Part shown: positions 1 through 8,488 of the stretch, one piece after another
Layout: every line of letters starts with the position of its first letter
Position numbering within the stretch: the first letter of the stretch is position 1
From: Phytobacter palmae
GTDB lineage: Bacteria; Pseudomonadota; Gammaproteobacteria; Enterobacterales; Enterobacteriaceae
NCBI GenBank assembly: GCA_900112785.1
Contig: FONB01000007.1
Location: forward strand, 186,001-250,000
Length of the DNA stretch: 64,000 nucleotides
Direction of reading: 5' to 3'
Translations under genes and position numbers: made by a program
Notes under the pieces: generated by a model
What the model saw: the letters and a program-made list of their open reading frames with translations, nothing else
Database searches by the model: none
Told to the model about the DNA's origin: nothing

Positions 1-237
1 GCGCTGGACCCGGAGCTGGTGGGCGAAGTATTACGTGTACTGGAGCAGCTTGCCGCCGAAGGGATGACCCTGATCCTGGTGACCCACGAGATGAGTTTTG
101 CCCGCGAAGTGGGCGATCGGGTGGTGTTTATGCATCAGGGAAAAGTATGGGAGCAGGGTGAAAGTAAATCCTTCTTTACCCAGCCGCGAACCCCTGAGTT
201 ACAGCAATTTATCGCCTCAGTACGTGGATTGAATTAG
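1..237 (+). CDS. Polar amino acid ABC transporter, ATP-binding subunit (3' end only)
   Basis: Only the last 78 codons are present; the reading frame is open from the first base. The fragment starts at the D-loop (ALDPEL), which normally follows Walker B, and then shows the H-switch region (LVTHEMSFAREVGDRVVFM) and a C-terminal tail typical of the GlnQ/HisP/ArtP group that powers uptake of polar amino acids at the cytoplasmic face of the inner membrane. The wording around the H-switch, 'THEMSFAREV', is characteristic of this group. The substrate cannot be told from this part. E. coli has yeiE next to lysP on this side, so the neighbour differs here. The gene is followed by a small hairpin and then lysP. 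Confidence 0.85.
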   Translation, partial: ALDPELVGEVLRVLEQLAAEGMTLILVTHEMSFAREVGDRVVFMHQGKVWEQGESKSFFTQPRTPELQQFIASVRGLN

Positions 238-260
238 TAGTCTATTTTTACCTCACGCTA

Positions 261-284
261 ACCCTCTTCCCAAAAGGAGAGGGT
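261..284. repeat. Small inverted repeat downstream of the ABC ATPase gene
   Basis: ACCCTCT (261-267) is mirrored by AGAGGGT (278-284) around a short loop. The surrounding words 'CCTCACgctaACCCTCT...GGAGAGGG' resemble a second intergenic element at 52853-52886. It could act as a weak terminator or be a member of a small dispersed intergenic repeat family. No strong T-run follows. Confidence 0.45.
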
Positions 285-479
285 AAGTTTCGGTTGCGCC
301 GCCGCCTGTAAGCTTCTTGCTGCTTTATCCCCCCTCGCTCGCAAGAGATCGATTCCACTGCTTTACTTATAATCCACTGGCGATCATGAAGGTCTCTAAT
401 ACAACGTTGATTGTGCCGGAAGGATACCCTTTCGTTTGCTACAATCGCGCCTCATTTTTTAGATGGATAGCATTTTCTT

Positions 480-1949
480 ATGGTTTCCGAAACTAAAACC
501 ACACAAGCGCCCACGCTTCGCCGTGAACTTAAGGCGCGTCACCTGACGATGATCGCCATTGGCGGATCAATCGGTACAGGGTTGTTTGTCGCATCAGGGG
601 CGACGATTTCTCAGGCGGGCCCGGGCGGCGCGCTGTTCTCCTATATTCTTATCGGTCTGATGGTCTATTTCCTGATGACCAGCCTCGGCGAGCTGGCGGC
701 ATTTATGCCGGTATCCGGCTCCTTTGCCACCTACGGTCAGCAATATGTTGAAGAAGGCTTTGGCTTCGCGCTCGGCTGGAACTACTGGTACAACTGGGCG
801 GTGACCATCGCCGTTGACCTGGTGGCTTCGCAACTGGTGATGACCTGGTGGTTCCCGGATACGCCTGGCTGGATCTGGAGCGCCGTCTTCCTGTGCGTGA
901 TCTTCCTGCTCAACTACATTTCCGTGAAAGGCTTCGGCGAAGCGGAATACTGGTTTTCGCTTATCAAAGTGGCCACCGTTATCATCTTTATCGTCGTTGG
1001 CGTAATGATGATCGTCGGCATTTTCAAGGGCGACCAACCGGCAGGCTGGAGCAACTGGCAGATTGGCGACGCACCGTTTGCGGGCGGGCTATCGGCAATG
1101 ATTGGTGTGGCGATGATTGTCGGCTTCTCCTTCCAGGGGACCGAGCTGATTGGTATCGCGGCGGGTGAGTCCGAAGATCCTGAGAAGAACATTCCACGCG
1201 CGGTGCGGCAGGTATTCTGGCGTATTTTGCTGTTCTATGTGTTCGCTATCCTGGTTATCAGCCTGATCATTCCTTATACCGATCCGAGCCTGCTTCGCAA
1301 TGATGTTAAAGACATCAGCGTCAGCCCGTTTACGCTGGTATTTGAACATGCGGGGCTGTTATCTGCGGCGGCGGTGATGAATGCCGTTATCCTCACGGCG
1401 GTACTCTCGGCGGGCAACTCCGGTATGTACGCTTCTACCCGTATGCTCTACACCCTGGCCTGCGACGGTAAAGCGCCGCGCATTTTCGCTAAACTGTCGA
1501 AAGGCGGCGTGCCGCGTAATGCACTGTATGCCACCACCGTCATTGCGGGTCTCTGTTTTCTGACCTCCATGTTCGGCAACCAGACCGTTTACCTGTGGCT
1601 GCTTAATACCTCCGGGATGACGGGCTTTATCGCCTGGCTGGGTATTGCCATCAGCCATTACCGCTTCCGCCGTGGTTACGTCATGCAGGGGCACGATCTG
1701 AATAATCTGCCGTACCGTTCAGGTTTCTTCCCGCTGGGTCCGATCTTCGCGTTTGTTCTGTGCCTGATCATCACCCTGGGTCAGAATTACCAGGCTTTCC
1801 TAGCTGATACCATTGACTGGGGCGCTGTTGCGGCAACCTACATTGGTATCCCGCTGTTCCTGATAATCTGGTTTGGTTACAAGCTGTCGAAAGGCACCCG
1901 CTTTGTGAGCTACAAAGATATGGTGTTCCCGGAACGCTTTAAGAAATAA
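480..1949 (+). CDS. lysP: Lysine-specific permease LysP
   Basis: A 489-residue inner-membrane amino acid permease of the APC superfamily, the same length as E. coli LysP. It imports L-lysine with protons and in E. coli also holds the acid-stress regulator CadC inactive when lysine is scarce. The N-terminal motif AIGGSIGTGLF (about residues 26-36) is the substrate-binding unwound helix of the family. About 12 hydrophobic segments follow, and the C-terminus ends with a short basic tail. The start codon at 480 is preceded by a GGAT ribosome-binding sequence. It is a single-gene unit that converges on the iron receptor gene and shares a strong terminator with it. Confidence 0.96.
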   Translation: MVSETKTTQAPTLRRELKARHLTMIAIGGSIGTGLFVASGATISQAGPGGALFSYILIGLMVYFLMTSLGELAAFMPVSGSFATYGQQYVEEGFGFALGWNYWYNWAVTIAVDLVASQLVMTWWFPDTPGWIWSAVFLCVIFLLNYISVKGFGEAEYWFSLIKVATVIIFIVVGVMMIVGIFKGDQPAGWSNWQIGDAPFAGGLSAMIGVAMIVGFSFQGTELIGIAAGESEDPEKNIPRAVRQVFWRILLFYVFAILVISLIIPYTDPSLLRNDVKDISVSPFTLVFEHAGLLSAAAVMNAVILTAVLSAGNSGMYASTRMLYTLACDGKAPRIFAKLSKGGVPRNALYATTVIAGLCFLTSMFGNQTVYLWLLNTSGMTGFIAWLGIAISHYRFRRGYVMQGHDLNNLPYRSGFFPLGPIFAFVLCLIITLGQNYQAFLADTIDWGAVAATYIGIPLFLIIWFGYKLSKGTRFVSYKDMVFPERFKK

Positions 1950-1977
1950 TACCGGCTCTTTCGTGCTGACCAGTTAA

Positions 1978-2009
1978 AACGCCCCGACGCTCTGCCGGGG
2001 CGTTTTTTT
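1978..2009. terminator. Bidirectional terminator between lysP and the receptor gene
   Basis: AACGCCCCG (1978-1986) pairs perfectly with CGGGGCGTT (1996-2004) and is followed by seven T residues on the + strand. The AA at the foot of the stem would also give a short U tract on the other strand, so it can serve both converging genes. Confidence 0.9.
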
Positions 2010-2016
2010 AGCGTTA

Positions 2017-4002
2017 TCAGAAGTTATACGTTAAGCCCACGGTGTAACGGCGACCATCAAGCACCGTGTCGTAGGTGTCGTAATCAATCTGCTTATCGAG
2101 CACGTTATAAACCCCCGCCGAGACCAGCAGATTTTTGTTGGCGTTGTAGCGCAGACCCACATCCACCTGGCTGTAAGAGGGCGTACCCTGGGACATTGAG
2201 GTTCGGCTTAAGTATTCCGAGGTTTTACCACGGAAATTCAGGCGCCCCCATAGTCCCACATCTTGCGTGGCCTGCCAGTCGAGCGTCGTGTTGACCATGT
2301 GCTTCGGCATTTTGTTAAGTGGCTTACCGGAGAACTGGCCGCTTTTCTGTTCTGACTCGGTGAATGTGTAGTTGGCCGTCAGGTTAAGGTCCCGCGTGAT
2401 ACTCCAGCCGAAGGTGGACTCAACGCCACGCATATTGGCCTTATCGACGTTAACGCGGTCGCTGACAAAATCGTAGCTGACGCTGCCAATCGTGCAGGCC
2501 GGATCGGCGCTACTGTTACAGCGACGTACTTCGGTGATTTTGTCTTTGAAGTCGGTGTTAAACAGCGTAACGCCTGCGTTGAGGTTCTCATTGTTATCCC
2601 ACAACAGGGCAATCTCTTCGCTCAGGCTTTTTTCCGGTTTCAGGTCGGGGTTGCCGACAATGATACCGTTCAGGCGACCACCGCCGGTCACCTGACCCCA
2701 GCTTGCGGAAGACTGGCGCAGATCCGGGGCGCGGTAGCCTGCCGACACGCCGCCTTTAATTGTCCACTGGTCAGTCAGGTGCCAGACGCCGTAGCCGCGC
2801 GGCGTCCAGTTGGTGCCGTAGTTTTCATCTTTGTCCATGCGCAGGCCGCCGGTCAGCGTCAGGCTGTCGAGCAGCGCCCATTCATCTTCTGCAAACAGCG
2901 CCCAGCTCCAGCGGGTGAGTTTATTCAGCCCGTCCGCTGCTTCCAGTTGGTTGCCGTTATCGCGCAGTTTCTCATAACGATACTGCCCGCCGACTGTCAG
3001 GGTATGGTTGCCAAGGAAGATCTGGTTCTGGTTATTAAAGAGGGTGTTATACGACTTCATCTGGCGACCAGGGTTATTGGTCTCTTCCTGCTGAATGTAG
3101 CTGACGGTGTTGAAATCGCTGTAATAGCCGCTGTGGGTTAACGAGTAAGTGGTGTGCTCGTAGCGGCTCTCACTTTTGCTGTTGGGGGTACAAACGTTGC
3201 CACGGCAGGTTTCAGCCGCCGAAGACATCCCTGGCGTGCTGTTTCGGTCCTGTAATTCACGGGCAATAGCCAGGTCAAAATCGTTTTTATCATCCGGGGT
3301 GAAATTGAAGGTCACACCACCGTTGCGCAGGCGCTGTTCGTTATAACCGTTAAGGATTTTATCTTCTGCGCGACGGGATAATAGCCCCGTCACTTTCGCG
3401 CCCAGCAGGCCGTCAATCAGCGGGCCGGAAGCATAGGCGTTGGTCTGGAAGAGGTCGCCGGAATCGCTGTTTTCCTGGAACGTGGCATCGCCATGAAGTG
3501 AGCCAGTCCAGCCTTTGGTATTGGATACTTTTTTGGTAATGACGTTGATAACACCACCCATGGCATCGGAACCATAGAGCGATGACATTGGGCCGCGGAT
3601 CACTTCAATACGTTCAATGGATTCCAGCGGCGGCAACCAGCCCTGCTCGATACCGGCATTGTCACTGTTTGGTCGTGTGCCGCGGGTGCTGATTCGCTTA
3701 CCATCAACCAAAAAGAGGGTGTATTGGGAGGCCATGCCGCGAATGCTGATATCGCTGCTGCTGCCACCACCGGTCACCACCACACCCGGCACATCTTTCA
3801 ATGCGTCAGTGACATCCCGATACGCTTTATCTTCAAGCTGTTGTTTAGAAATAACCGAAATAGAAGCAGGTGCATTCTGGATTTTCTGTTCAAACCCGGT
3901 TGCGGAGACGACGACGGTGTCTTCGTCTGCCGCGAAAAGTGCCGGGGGGAAGGTAGCTGCGCAGACGGCGACAGCCAGTAGTTTAGCGCGAGGTAAAGTC
4001 AT
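2017..4002 (-). CDS. cirA: TonB-dependent catecholate siderophore receptor (cirA locus, IrgA/IreA-like)
   Basis: An outer-membrane ligand-gated porin that takes up ferric catecholates using TonB energy. I start it at 4002, which gives a clean signal peptide (MTLPRAKLLAVAVCAATF..., cleavage near ALFA/AD); a longer in-frame start at 4035 would put polar residues before it. A TonB-box-like DTVVVSA follows, then the plug domain with SISVISKQQL and IRGMASQYTLFLVDGKR, and a 22-strand barrel ending in ...YTVGLTYNF. It lies at the cirA position next to lysP and yeiG. However, words such as YRDVTDALKDVPGVVVTGGG and RPNSDNAGIEQGWLPPL match, from memory, Vibrio IrgA and E. coli IreA better than E. coli CirA. 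The symbol is therefore positional. Confidence 0.85.
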   Translation of the reverse strand: MTLPRAKLLAVAVCAATFPPALFAADEDTVVVSATGFEQKIQNAPASISVISKQQLEDKAYRDVTDALKDVPGVVVTGGGSSSDISIRGMASQYTLFLVDGKRISTRGTRPNSDNAGIEQGWLPPLESIERIEVIRGPMSSLYGSDAMGGVINVITKKVSNTKGWTGSLHGDATFQENSDSGDLFQTNAYASGPLIDGLLGAKVTGLLSRRAEDKILNGYNEQRLRNGGVTFNFTPDDKNDFDLAIARELQDRNSTPGMSSAAETCRGNVCTPNSKSESRYEHTTYSLTHSGYYSDFNTVSYIQQEETNNPGRQMKSYNTLFNNQNQIFLGNHTLTVGGQYRYEKLRDNGNQLEAADGLNKLTRWSWALFAEDEWALLDSLTLTGGLRMDKDENYGTNWTPRGYGVWHLTDQWTIKGGVSAGYRAPDLRQSSASWGQVTGGGRLNGIIVGNPDLKPEKSLSEEIALLWDNNENLNAGVTLFNTDFKDKITEVRRCNSSADPACTIGSVSYDFVSDRVNVDKANMRGVESTFGWSITRDLNLTANYTFTESEQKSGQFSGKPLNKMPKHMVNTTLDWQATQDVGLWGRLNFRGKTSEYLSRTSMSQGTPSYSQVDVGLRYNANKNLLVSAGVYNVLDKQIDYDTYDTVLDGRRYTVGLTYNF

Positions 4003-4136
4003 TTTGTCATTCCGTGTAAATGAATAAAACTCCATCGGGTAAAACCATGAAGGCTATAGCGATTGCCTTTTAAAAACGCTTATGACGGAGAAGCGGAGGG
4101 ATTGTGGATAAAAAGTGAATTTATGTAAATACAAGT

Positions 4137-4155
4137 GATAATTGAAATCATTTGC
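4137..4155. promoter_or_regulatory. Candidate Fur box upstream of the receptor gene
   Basis: The 19-mer starting GATAATTGAAATCATT matches the classical Fur consensus at 14 of 19 positions by my count, including both outer ATAAT/ATTAT-type arms in part. It lies about 135 bases upstream of the chosen receptor start, in the receptor-yeiG gap. Iron repression of this receptor class is well established; the site itself is an inference from sequence. Confidence 0.6.
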
Positions 4156-4249
4156 ATTTGTGCATATTGAAGAGGGGAAAATATTTATTATCAGGGAGAT
4201 AGCGGGTAACGTAAGGAAACGTAAAGGGGAGGGCTTTGCCCTCCGGTGT

Positions 4250-5086
4250 TTATTTGAGCAGGTATTGCGCGTGGAAACGCAGGTGGTCTTCAATAAACGA
4301 GGCCATAAAATAGTAGCTGTGATCATAGCCAGGCTGAACGCGCAGTGTGAGCGGCCAGCCGGTCTGGCGGGCGGCCTCAGCCAGACGGGCGGGCTGTAAC
4401 TGGTCTGCGAGGAACTGATCGGCATCGCCCTGATCGATAAGCGTCGGGATTGCATCCTGACTTTGGCTGGCCAGCATCAACGCGCAGCTATCCCACGCCT
4501 GCCAGGTTGAGGTGTCGTTGCCCAGATAAGCGCTAAAGGCTTTCTGGCCCCAGGGCACTTGCGCCGGGTTAACTATCGGGGCAAAAGCAGAAACGCTGGT
4601 AAAACGGCCCGGGTTTTTCAGCGCCATGATCAGCGCGCCGTGGCCGCCCATCGAATGGCCGCTTATCGCGCAACGTCCACTCACGCTAAATTGCGACTGA
4701 ATTAGCGCGGGCAGTTCATCGCGCAGATAGTCATACATGCGGTAGTGCGCCGACCACGGTTGTTCAGTGGCGTTGAGATAAAAGCCCGCGCCTTTGCCCA
4801 GATCATAGCCGTCGGCATCGGCAACATCTTCGCCGCGCGGACTGGTATCCGGCATCACCAGAACAATACCCAGCTCAGCCGCAACGCGTTGGGCGCCTGC
4901 TTTGGTGGTAAAGTTTTCATCCGTACAGGTCAGACCCGACAGCCAGTACAGTACCGGAGGGGGCGTTGTCAGATGCGCCGGCGGTAAAAAAATGCTGAAT
5001 GTCATGGTGCAATTCAGCACAGCGGAGTCGTGCCGCCAGCGTTGTTGGCGCCCCTCAAAACAGCGGTGCTCTTCAAGCAATTCCAT
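4250..5086 (-). CDS. yeiG: S-formylglutathione hydrolase YeiG
   Basis: A 278-residue cytosolic esterase-D-family serine hydrolase that releases formate and glutathione from S-formylglutathione, the last step of glutathione-dependent formaldehyde detoxification. The alpha/beta-hydrolase nucleophile sits in GHSMGG with Ser145, and His256 lies in PGYDHSYYF near the C-terminus; length and positions equal those of E. coli YeiG. The start at 5086 has GGAG a few bases upstream. It reads towards the receptor gene but is separated from it by the Fur-box region, so it is probably its own unit. It diverges from the MFS transporter gene. Confidence 0.95.
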   Translation of the reverse strand: MELLEEHRCFEGRQQRWRHDSAVLNCTMTFSIFLPPAHLTTPPPVLYWLSGLTCTDENFTTKAGAQRVAAELGIVLVMPDTSPRGEDVADADGYDLGKGAGFYLNATEQPWSAHYRMYDYLRDELPALIQSQFSVSGRCAISGHSMGGHGALIMALKNPGRFTSVSAFAPIVNPAQVPWGQKAFSAYLGNDTSTWQAWDSCALMLASQSQDAIPTLIDQGDADQFLADQLQPARLAEAARQTGWPLTLRVQPGYDHSYYFMASFIEDHLRFHAQYLLK

Positions 5087-5235
5087 GCAAGGCTCCTTAA
5101 TGATTTGTTAACAGTTAAAGCGTGACAATAACCCATAATACAGACAATTCATGCGCCTGTGCGCAACTTTCACTTTCACCTCGCTGCAGCATAATGCATC
5201 ATAAATTTTACTTTTTTTTAACGTCTGGAGTTTTC

Positions 5236-6363
5236 ATGGCGCTACGCATTGCGCTCTGCGGGTTTATCGTGCTGGTGGTGGCAATGGGAATAGGGCGCTT
5301 TGCTTTTACGCCTCAGGTGCCGCTGATGATTCGCGATGGACAGCTGACGTTAACCAGCGCCGGGCTGGTTGCCGCGATGAATTATCTCGGCTATTTACTG
5401 GGTGCGTGGGATGCGATGCGGGCCAGTAAACATATTGAGATGCGTCTGTATCTCGGCGTTGCGGGTGCTGTTGCGCTGACCTTTCTGTCAGCACTGGCGG
5501 ATAACGCTGTCGCACACGGCGCTCTGCGTCTGGTGATTGGGGCGATGAGCGGCTGGGCGATGGTACTTACCGCAGCCTGGACGAACGAGCGTCTGGCGCA
5601 TTATGCCCGTCCGGGCTTGAGTGCCGCAGTGTTTGCCGGGCCGGGGGTTGGCATCGCCCTGAGCGGTCTGCTGGCGGTGGTCATTCAGTCGCGTGCGCTC
5701 TCCTCAACGGCAGCCTGGCAGGTCTATGGCGTACTGGCTCTGGTGCTGGTGGTAGTGATTGCCCGCTATTTACCGCGTCCAGGCCAGTTACATCGCTCTG
5801 GCGTTCAGCCGGAACCGCTGCACCTGACGACCGACCTGAAACGACTGGTCTGGAGCTATAGCCTGGCGGGGTTTGGCTACATCTTACCCGCGACCTTTCT
5901 TTCGCAAATGGCGGCGCTGCGCTTTCCCGGTAGCCTTTTCGCACAGTTTGTCTGGCCGGTGTTTGGCGCTGCCGCAGTCATCGGGATTGGGTTGAGTATC
6001 GCCCTGCGCCATGTCGGCCACAGCCATCAGCGGCTGGCGATTGTGCTTTGGCTGCAAGGTTCAGGTGTGGTGGCCTCCTGCCTGTTGCCGGGGATGAGCG
6101 GGCTGGTCATTGGCGCGCTGTTGGTCGGTGGTGGTTTTCTCTGCGCGGTGCAACTCTCGCTGTTGTATGGCCGCGAACTGGCGCCGAATCATACCCGGTA
6201 TATGGCGGGGTTGCTGACCACCGGTTATGCCATAGGCCAGTTGATTGGGCCGATGACCTCTGCTCTCTCCACCTGGCTTACGCAGCGGCTGGAACCCGCG
6301 CTGGGACTGGCCGGGCTGGCGCTGGTTGTGGCCGGTATTTTGGTCTGGAAACGGAAGGCGTGA
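5236..6363 (+). CDS. MFS transporter, YbfB/YjiJ family
   Basis: A 375-residue polytopic inner-membrane protein with about 12 hydrophobic segments. The start MALRIALCGF at 5236 is chosen because CTGGAG lies five bases upstream and the sequence enters a membrane segment at once; a longer open frame from 5122 adds a Cys/Ser-rich stretch with no sign of coding. The N-terminal GIGRFAFTPQVPLM and NYLGYLLGA are typical of the YbfB/YjiJ group of the major facilitator superfamily. The substrate is unknown. E. coli has no gene between yeiG and folE, so this is an insertion relative to it. Neighbours give no firm hint of function. Confidence 0.85.
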   Translation: MALRIALCGFIVLVVAMGIGRFAFTPQVPLMIRDGQLTLTSAGLVAAMNYLGYLLGAWDAMRASKHIEMRLYLGVAGAVALTFLSALADNAVAHGALRLVIGAMSGWAMVLTAAWTNERLAHYARPGLSAAVFAGPGVGIALSGLLAVVIQSRALSSTAAWQVYGVLALVLVVVIARYLPRPGQLHRSGVQPEPLHLTTDLKRLVWSYSLAGFGYILPATFLSQMAALRFPGSLFAQFVWPVFGAAAVIGIGLSIALRHVGHSHQRLAIVLWLQGSGVVASCLLPGMSGLVIGALLVGGGFLCAVQLSLLYGRELAPNHTRYMAGLLTTGYAIGQLIGPMTSALSTWLTQRLEPALGLAGLALVVAGILVWKRKA

Positions 6364-6486
6364 AAGGTACGAGCAATTTCATTAATTATCACCGTGAAGA
6401 CTGGATTCTGTGCGCGACCTCACGCACAATGATTGCTCGCTTCGCCCGTTGCACGGCGAAGATGCCACACCTGCAGGAGAATAAAA

Positions 6487-7152
6487 ATGTCATCACTCAG
6501 TAAAGAAGCGGCTCTCGTTCATGAAGCCCTGGTTGCCCGTGGACTTGAAACCCCGTTGCGCCCGCCTGTCGACATGGATAACGAAACCCGTAAACGCCTG
6601 ATAGCCGGTCATATGACCGAGATTATGCAGCTCCTTAATCTCGATCTGAATGATGACAGCCTGATGGAAACCCCACATCGCATCGCCAAAATGTACGTTG
6701 ATGAAATTTTCTCGGGGCTGGATTACGCCAATTTCCCGAAAATCACCGTCATCGAAAATAAAATGAAAGTGGATGAGATGGTCACAGTGCGTGATATTAC
6801 GCTGACCAGCACCTGTGAACACCACTTTGTTACTATCGATGGGAAAGCGACTGTCGCTTATATTCCCAAAGAGTCGGTCATTGGTCTGTCGAAAATTAAC
6901 CGTATTGTGCAGTTCTTTGCCCAGCGTCCGCAGGTGCAGGAGCGTTTGACCCAGCAAATTCTGACGGCGCTGCAAACGCTGCTGGGGACCAATAATGTGG
7001 CTGTGTCCATTGACGCGGTGCATTACTGTGTGAAAGCGCGTGGCATTCGTGATGCAACCAGCGCAACCACGACGACCTCACTGGGTGGCTTGTTCAAATC
7101 CAGCCAGAACACTCGCCAGGAGTTCCTGCGCGCTGTGCGTCACCACAACTAA
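6487..7152 (+). CDS. folE: GTP cyclohydrolase I FolE
   Basis: A 221-residue cytosolic enzyme that converts GTP to 7,8-dihydroneopterin triphosphate, the first step of tetrahydrofolate synthesis; it acts as a homodecamer. The zinc ligands are visible: Cys110 and His113 in TSTCEHHF, and a later cysteine in HYCVKARG. The [16 protein letters not shown] stretch is the family signature. The start at 6487 is preceded by CAGGAG and gives the same length class as the E. coli protein; an upstream in-frame extension to 6433 looks non-coding. yeiB follows after 21 bases in the same direction, so the two are likely co-transcribed. Confidence 0.97.
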   Translation: MSSLSKEAALVHEALVARGLETPLRPPVDMDNETRKRLIAGHMTEIMQLLNLDLNDDSLMETPHRIAKMYVDEIFSGLDYANFPKITVIENKMKVDEMVTVRDITLTSTCEHHFVTIDGKATVAYIPKESVIGLSKINRIVQFFAQRPQVQERLTQQILTALQTLLGTNNVAVSIDAVHYCVKARGIRDATSATTTTSLGGLFKSSQNTRQEFLRAVRHHN

Positions 7153-7173
7153 TTAGCCTGGAGAGCCGGATAC

Positions 7174-8334
7174 ATGGAGAGAAATGTCACGCTGGATTTT
7201 GTTCGTGGCATTGCCATTCTCGGTATCCTGCTTCTCAATATTACCGCCTTTGGGCTGCCAAAGGCGGCCTACCTTAATCCCGCCTGGGCTGGCAGCATCA
7301 CCTTAAGCGATGCCTGGACATGGGCGGTGCTCGACCTGTTTGCGCAGGTGAAATTCCTCTCCCTGTTTGCGCTGTTGTTTGGCGCGGGCCTGCAAATGTT
7401 GTTGCCACGCGGCAAACGCTGGATCCAGTCGCGTCTCACGTTACTGGTGCTGCTGGGTTTCATTCATGCGCTGGTCTTCTGGGACGGCGATATTTTGCTG
7501 GCCTATGGGCTAGTGGGGCTTATCAGCTGGCGCATGATTCGCGATGCGCAAAGTGTGAAAGCGCTGTTCAATACCGGCCTTGCCCTCTATTTGACTGGCA
7601 TTGTGGTATTGCTGTTACTGGGGTTTATCTCCGGTAGCGCACCCAATCGTTCATGGCTGCCGGGGCCGGCCAATATCCAGTATGAAGTCTGGTGGAAGAC
7701 TACGGGCGGCATGATGGAGGCCATTGGTAATCGTGCTGACATGCTCTCCAGCGGTCTGCTGGCGCTGGGCGCTCAGTATGGCTGGGAGTTGGCCGGGCTG
7801 ATGCTGCTGGGCGCAGCGCTGATGCGCAGCGGCTGGCTGAAAGGGCAGTTCAGCCCTGGGCACTATCGCCGTACGGGAGTGTTTCTGATAGCACTCGGCG
7901 TAGCGATAAATCTGCCGGCTATTGTTGCCCAATGGCAACTCGGCTGGGCATATCGCTGGTGCGCGTTTATTCTGCAAGCGCCGCGTGAACTGGGCGCCCC
8001 CATTCAGGTGCTGGGATATACCGCGCTTATCTATGGTTTCTGGTCACAGCTGTGTCGCTGGCGGCTGGTCAATGCTGTGGCCTGCGTTGGGCGGATGGCG
8101 TTGAGCAATTACCTGTTGCAAACACTCATTTGTACCACCCTGTTTTATCGTTTTGGCCTGGTAATGAAATTCGATCGCTTGCATCTGCTGGCTTTCGTCC
8201 CACCTGTCTGGGCCGTCAATATTCTCTTCTCCGTCCTCTGGCTGCGCCGTTTCCGTCAGGGACCGATGGAGTGGTTGTGGCGGCAATTAACCGCACGTGC
8301 TGCGGGGACATCATTGCCGCGCACATCCAGATAA
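7174..8334 (+). CDS. yeiB: DUF418 family inner-membrane protein YeiB
   Basis: A 386-residue membrane protein of unknown function. It starts MERNVTLDFVRGIAILGILLLN, a DUF418-type opening related to the acyltransferase-3/heparan acetyltransferase fold, and has about ten hydrophobic segments. The C-terminal third, with GRMALSNYLLQTLI and WLRRFRQGPMEWLWR, is the conserved DUF418 region. A GGAGAG ribosome-binding site precedes it. It follows folE closely and its stop codon is overlapped by the galS CRP site. Confidence 0.93.
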   Translation: MERNVTLDFVRGIAILGILLLNITAFGLPKAAYLNPAWAGSITLSDAWTWAVLDLFAQVKFLSLFALLFGAGLQMLLPRGKRWIQSRLTLLVLLGFIHALVFWDGDILLAYGLVGLISWRMIRDAQSVKALFNTGLALYLTGIVVLLLLGFISGSAPNRSWLPGPANIQYEVWWKTTGGMMEAIGNRADMLSSGLLALGAQYGWELAGLMLLGAALMRSGWLKGQFSPGHYRRTGVFLIALGVAINLPAIVAQWQLGWAYRWCAFILQAPRELGAPIQVLGYTALIYGFWSQLCRWRLVNAVACVGRMALSNYLLQTLICTTLFYRFGLVMKFDRLHLLAFVPPVWAVNILFSVLWLRRFRQGPMEWLWRQLTARAAGTSLPRTSR

Positions 8335-8348
8335 CGATCTGGATCACA
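8333..8348. promoter_or_regulatory. CRP-type site for galS
   Basis: AACGATCTGGATCACA has a perfect right half (GATCACA) and matches the TGTGATCTAGATCACA consensus at 12 of 16 positions. It overlaps the yeiB stop codon and lies about 150 bases before the galS start. CRP control of galS is known in E. coli; placing it here is inference. Confidence 0.65.
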
Positions 8349-8364
8349 ATCATTAACAAAACGG

Positions 8365-8380
8365 ATGTAACCGTTTCCAT
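8365..8380. promoter_or_regulatory. Gal operator upstream of galS
   Basis: ATGTAACCGTTTCCAT fits the GalR/GalS operator pattern (GTGNAANCGNTTNCAC) except at the outer bases. It sits just downstream of the CRP-type site, as expected for galS autoregulation. Confidence 0.75.
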
Positions 8381-8488
8381 TCGTGTGATGCCACTCACGC
8401 AGCAACTTCTCGCCGACTGAGAGAATAGCCTCCTTGCTAAACAGGGGGTATCTGTGAGCTGCCGTAATCAACATAAAGGTTGGTCCCT

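Noticed and set aside
4003-4035. Longer start for the TonB-dependent receptor at 4035
   Set aside because: It would place eleven mostly polar or charged residues before an otherwise standard signal peptide.
5122-5235. Upstream extension of the MFS transporter (start at 5122)
   Set aside because: The extra residues are not membrane-like and the ATG at 5236 has a good ribosome-binding site; the shorter form is preferred.
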